Below, in pieces: positions 61,504 to 64,000 of a stretch of DNA of 64,000 nucleotides; position 1 is the stretch's first letter, and each line of letters opens with the position of its first letter. Position numbers and translations under genes: made by a program. The DNA is from Bacillus sp. AFS088145 (GTDB lineage: Bacteria > Bacillota > Bacilli > Bacillales > Bacillaceae_G): the NCBI RefSeq assembly GCF_002564465.1, contig NZ_NUUX01000013.1, forward strand, positions 380,466 through 444,465, read 5' to 3'. The notes below the pieces were generated by a model, which did not search any database, was not told the origin of the DNA, and worked only from the letters and a program-made list of their open reading frames with translations.

Positions 61504-62031
61504 ATGGCTTATAGAATTAAAGACACTTTAATTTCTGAAACGGATTTAAAAAATAGAGTAAAAGCACTTGCCGAACAAATTGAACATGACTTTAATAACG
61601 AACCACTAATCCTTGTAGTTGTTTTAAAAGGATCATTTGTATTTGCAGCTGATCTAGTTCGTGAAATAAAAAGTAATATTAATGTAGACTTTATTTCTGT
61701 TTCCAGCTATAGTAATCAAACTGAATCTACTGGAAAAGTAAGACTGTTAAAAGATTTAGATGAGAATATCACAGATAAAAACGTGGTCGTAATTGAAGAT
61801 ATCATTGATAGTGGTCTAACATTGCACTTTTTACGTGACCATCTTCAAATGCATAAGCCAAAATCAATTAAAATTTGTACTTTATTAGATAAACCTGAAA
61901 GAAGAAAAATCGATCTACCAGTTGATTATGTAGGCTTTGTCATTCCAGATGAGTTTATCGTTGGCTATGGAATTGATTATGCACAGCAGTATCGAAATCT
62001 ACCATATATCGCAACTGTAGAAGAATATTAA
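61504..62031 (+). CDS. hpt: Hypoxanthine phosphoribosyltransferase
   Basis: A 175-residue purine-salvage enzyme converting hypoxanthine or guanine plus PRPP to the nucleotide. It shows the flexible-loop SSYSNQTESTGKVRLLKD, the PRPP-binding VVVIEDIIDSGLTL (residues ~96-109) and DKPERRKIDLPVDYVGFVIPDEFIVGYGIDYAQQYRNLPYI. It stands alone here, away from the tilS-hpt-ftsH order usual in Bacillus, so it may be a second copy. GAGGGT precedes the ATG. Confidence 0.93.
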   Translation: MAYRIKDTLISETDLKNRVKALAEQIEHDFNNEPLILVVVLKGSFVFAADLVREIKSNINVDFISVSSYSNQTESTGKVRLLKDLDENITDKNVVVIEDIIDSGLTLHFLRDHLQMHKPKSIKICTLLDKPERRKIDLPVDYVGFVIPDEFIVGYGIDYAQQYRNLPYIATVEEY

Positions 62032-62046
62032 TATAAACAAAAACAT

Positions 62047-62072
62047 GCCGTTTGATGTATTTATCAAACGGC
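62047..62072. terminator. hpt terminator hairpin, first copy
   Basis: Arms GCCGTTTGAT and ATCAAACGGC around a short loop. The arms are repeated at 62227-62251 with a different loop, and repeat copy E lies between. No T run follows this copy. Confidence 0.8.
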
Positions 62073-62226
62073 GTACACAAAGTACAAAAAACTAGGGTTT
62101 CAGACTGATTGCAAGCGCTTGTCTTTCGAGGCGCGAAGTCTGGTGAGGAGCGAAGTTACCTTGGACGGTAATGAGCACCGCAGACAGGCGAAGCAACGAA
62201 GAAAGCGAGCATTTGTCAACAGTCTG
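62073..62226 (+). repeat. Palindromic intergenic element, copy E (core 62101-62226)
   Basis: Left flank GTACACAAAGTACAAAAAAC, then the 126-bp core from CAGACTGATTGCAAGCG to TTTGTCAACAGTCTG. It is bracketed by two copies of the hpt terminator hairpin, between convergent hpt and NUDIX genes. Confidence 0.88.
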
Positions 62227-62258
62227 GCCGTTTGATTTTTTATCAAACGGCTTTTTTT
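62227..62258. terminator. hpt/NUDIX terminator hairpin, second copy
   Basis: Arms identical to 62047-62072 but with a shorter loop; followed by seven T, so this is the working terminator for hpt. Confidence 0.85.
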
Positions 62259-62673
62259 ATTTCTTGTTAACTTTTTTATGAATTAAGTCGATTAATAAGT
62301 TTCGATCCTCTGGAAAACTAAGTTCGATTTCAAGAATTTCATCTGAAGATTTCCAAGCAATATCATATATTAGTTGATCAGGGTCTTGAATTTTAACATT
62401 ACCACCAATAATTCTAACTTCAAAATAATGTACTTCTACTTGAAAACCATACGAAATCCCTTCTTTAATAAACAATTGCTTAATTACTTCTACTTCATAT
62501 CCTGTTTCTTCGAGTACCTCTCTTTTACAACACTCTTCAATCGATTCATTTTGTTCTAAACCGCCTGATGGAGTAGCCCAAAGCTTTTGTTCATCAGGCC
62601 TGCCTTGAAGAACCATTAAAACCTGCCCTTTAGGATTTATACAAATACCAGTTGCCCCAATCCATTTCTCCAT
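62257..62673 (-). CDS. NUDIX hydrolase
   Basis: A 138-residue pyrophosphatase with the complete Nudix box GGLEQNESIEECCKREVLEETGYEVE (residues ~37-62, GX5EX7REXXEE pattern). GATGICINPKGQVLMVLQG precedes it. The nucleotide or other diphosphate substrate cannot be told. AGAGGTGG precedes the ATG. Its stop lies next to the duplicated hpt terminator. Confidence 0.9.
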   Translation of the reverse strand: MEKWIGATGICINPKGQVLMVLQGRPDEQKLWATPSGGLEQNESIEECCKREVLEETGYEVEVIKQLFIKEGISYGFQVEVHYFEVRIIGGNVKIQDPDQLIYDIAWKSSDEILEIELSFPEDRNLLIDLIHKKVNKK

Positions 62674-62812
62674 GAAAAGCCACCTCTTTTAGTTACTTTA
62701 TATAATCTAGCTATTCGATCATTTAATGTTTTATCCTGTTGAAAATGGTTCTTTTGATATTTATATAATTTCTTGGGAAAAATAACTCAAAATTAGTAAA
62801 CGGGGTGAATTT

Positions 62813-64000
62813 ATGAATCGCAAATTACTACTCATTTTCTTGGTCGTTGTTTGTTTAATTTTTCCGAACTTTAGTTACGCCGAAACTACTGCTAACCCAT
62901 TAAAAATTGCGTTTGTTCGCGATGGATTCGTTTGGATAAAAATAAATAATAAAGAGGAAAAAATAACAAAAGCAAAAGGGGTTTATTCGAATCAGCCTGA
63001 GTGGTCTTTTGATGGGAACTATTTAATGTATCAAAAAGAAATACCTACTGGTCCTACAGCATCATATCCTACTCGCTCAGAAATATGGATTTATAATATG
63101 AAAACCAAAAAAGAACGAAGAATCATTTCCGATGGTGAGAATCCAAAATGGTCCCCTACTAAAAATATTATTGCTTTTCTAGATAGTGGTGTGCTGAACG
63201 TTTCTGATTTTAATAATTTTTATAATATTGCACTAGGTGTGGATGATTATAATTGGATTCCGAACGGTAAGGGCTTTATAGCTTCATCAGCCGCAGCGCT
63301 AAATCCGGACGGCTGGACAAATCCAGTTTTATATAAAATCACTTTACCAGATGATTTAAAAAATATTACTAGCACAACAAACAGTGTAAAACAATTTTTT
63401 GTTGTTCCTAAAACCTTAACAAAAGGAAATACTTCCATTCCGTCCATAAATGCATCAACATTTCAATTTTCGCCTGATCAAAAATGGATTTCTTTTATTG
63501 TTAGCCCAACAGCTTCTTGGTCTATGGATAGCGATATGCTTTGTATCATTTCTTCAGATGGAAAGGTTTTTGAAGTTCAAGATGAAATTATTTTACATTT
63601 AGATAATCCAAAATGGGCTCAAACTAAAAATATATTAGGATACATTGCAGGTGGCGGCAGATTGGTTTTCGGATATAAAAACAAAAAGATGAATATTACT
63701 GAAATGCCAGCATTTACATCTACAAATTTAACACCACCACATTATGCTGAATTAGGATTTACATGGTGTGATGATACATCGATTGTTGTTTCAAGAGTAA
63801 AAGAAAGTGAGTGGTCAAATGATGAAAAGAAACGACCAAAACCATCATTAAATGTGATTAATCTTTCTACTCATAAACAATTAAAAATAACTAATCCACC
63901 AACTGGAAAGGGGGATTATAACCCAGTCTACTCTAAGTCTTCCAATAAAGTAACTTGGACCAGAAAAGGCGAATTAGATGTTGTCGGTAATGTATGGATC
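62813..64000 (+). CDS. Secreted TolB-like beta-propeller protein, 3' truncated by window edge
   Basis: An open frame of 396 codons runs from ATG 62813 to the end of the window without a stop. The signal peptide (MNRKLLLIFLVVVCLIFPNF..SYA) is followed by TolB/WD40-like blade repeats: PEWSFDGNYLMY, PKWSPTKNIIAF, FQFSPDQKWISF, PKWAQTKNILGYIA. Gram-positive members are extracytoplasmic proteins of unknown function. GGGGTG lies 7 nt before the ATG. Confidence 0.82.
   Translation, partial: MNRKLLLIFLVVVCLIFPNFSYAETTANPLKIAFVRDGFVWIKINNKEEKITKAKGVYSNQPEWSFDGNYLMYQKEIPTGPTASYPTRSEIWIYNMKTKKERRIISDGENPKWSPTKNIIAFLDSGVLNVSDFNNFYNIALGVDDYNWIPNGKGFIASSAAALNPDGWTNPVLYKITLPDDLKNITSTTNSVKQFFVVPKTLTKGNTSIPSINASTFQFSPDQKWISFIVSPTASWSMDSDMLCIISSDGKVFEVQDEIILHLDNPKWAQTKNILGYIAGGGRLVFGYKNKKMNITEMPAFTSTNLTPPHYAELGFTWCDDTSIVVSRVKESEWSNDEKKRPKPSLNVINLSTHKQLKITNPPTGKGDYNPVYSKSSNKVTWTRKGELDVVGNVWI

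Overview
The window is about 64 kb of AT-rich Gram-positive chromosome from an aerobic endospore former of the Bacillaceae (Bacillus sensu lato). Direct markers are an alpha/beta small acid-soluble spore protein behind a sigma-G-like promoter, three tandem YheC/YheD-type spore-coat ATP-grasp genes, strong AAGGAGG ribosome binding sites, CcpA-type cre sites and gene orders known from Bacillus (tcyABC, serC-serA, mpfA beside a MerR gene, a yxjC-scoA-scoB-yxjF-like operon). No rRNA, tRNA, prophage, complete insertion sequence or CRISPR array was seen. The genus is not settled by the sequence alone.

Layout. 1-3.4 kb: three overlapping YheC/YheD genes. 3.6-6.4 kb: a PucR-type regulator, the multi-sugar ABC ATPase msmX behind a cre site, a zinc-ribbon protein and a spore SASP. 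6.5-8.8 kb: cystine ABC importer tcyABC. 9.1-12.3 kb: a soluble CBS/CorC protein, an MpfA-type exporter and a MerR regulator. 12.4-14 kb: a decayed gene, a 21-bp phased repeat array and an HD-GYP protein. 14.2-16.5 kb: serC-serA. 16.6-23.2 kb: a ketone-body/3-hydroxybutyrate catabolic operon (permease, scoA, scoB, 3-hydroxybutyrate dehydrogenase, sigma-54 activator, thiolase) behind a textbook sigma-54 promoter with a palindromic upstream activator region and a perfect cre site. 23.4-33.5 kb: an epimerase, a 1730-residue secreted subtilase carrying a dockerin-like module, a phosphoesterase, an acetyltransferase, a LysE exporter, a second phased repeat array and an orphan PTS IIC protein. 33.8-37.5 kb: argF-argG-argH with two ArgR/AhrC-like operators on the promoter. 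37.7-43.9 kb: Dps, an RlaP-type nucleotidyltransferase and a HAD-MFS-phosphotransferase cluster. 44.2-47.1 kb: cadA-cadC with an operator lying exactly between the -35 and -10 boxes. 47-53.6 kb: small envelope proteins, AlkD-like repair, an alpha- and a beta-carbonic anhydrase facing each other, and an AlaX-like protein. 53.7-64 kb: a two-component system, lipoproteins, transporters, a FAD/Rieske protein, hpt, NUDIX and a truncated TolB-like gene.

The most unusual signal is a family of about 126-160 bp palindromic intergenic elements (five copies, at about 3.4, 33.6, 44.0, 48.7 and 62.1 kb). Three copies sit exactly between two copies of the local intrinsic terminator hairpin, and that hairpin sequence differs at each locus, so the hairpin was apparently duplicated around the element. 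The second unusual signal is a pair of AT-rich arrays (12.8 and 32.3 kb) in which a TTAATTGCAG/TTATTTGCAG motif recurs every 20-21 bp, two helical turns. These two elements are the best candidates for undescribed biology. Functional calls are by motif and family recognition from reading; no database search was run.
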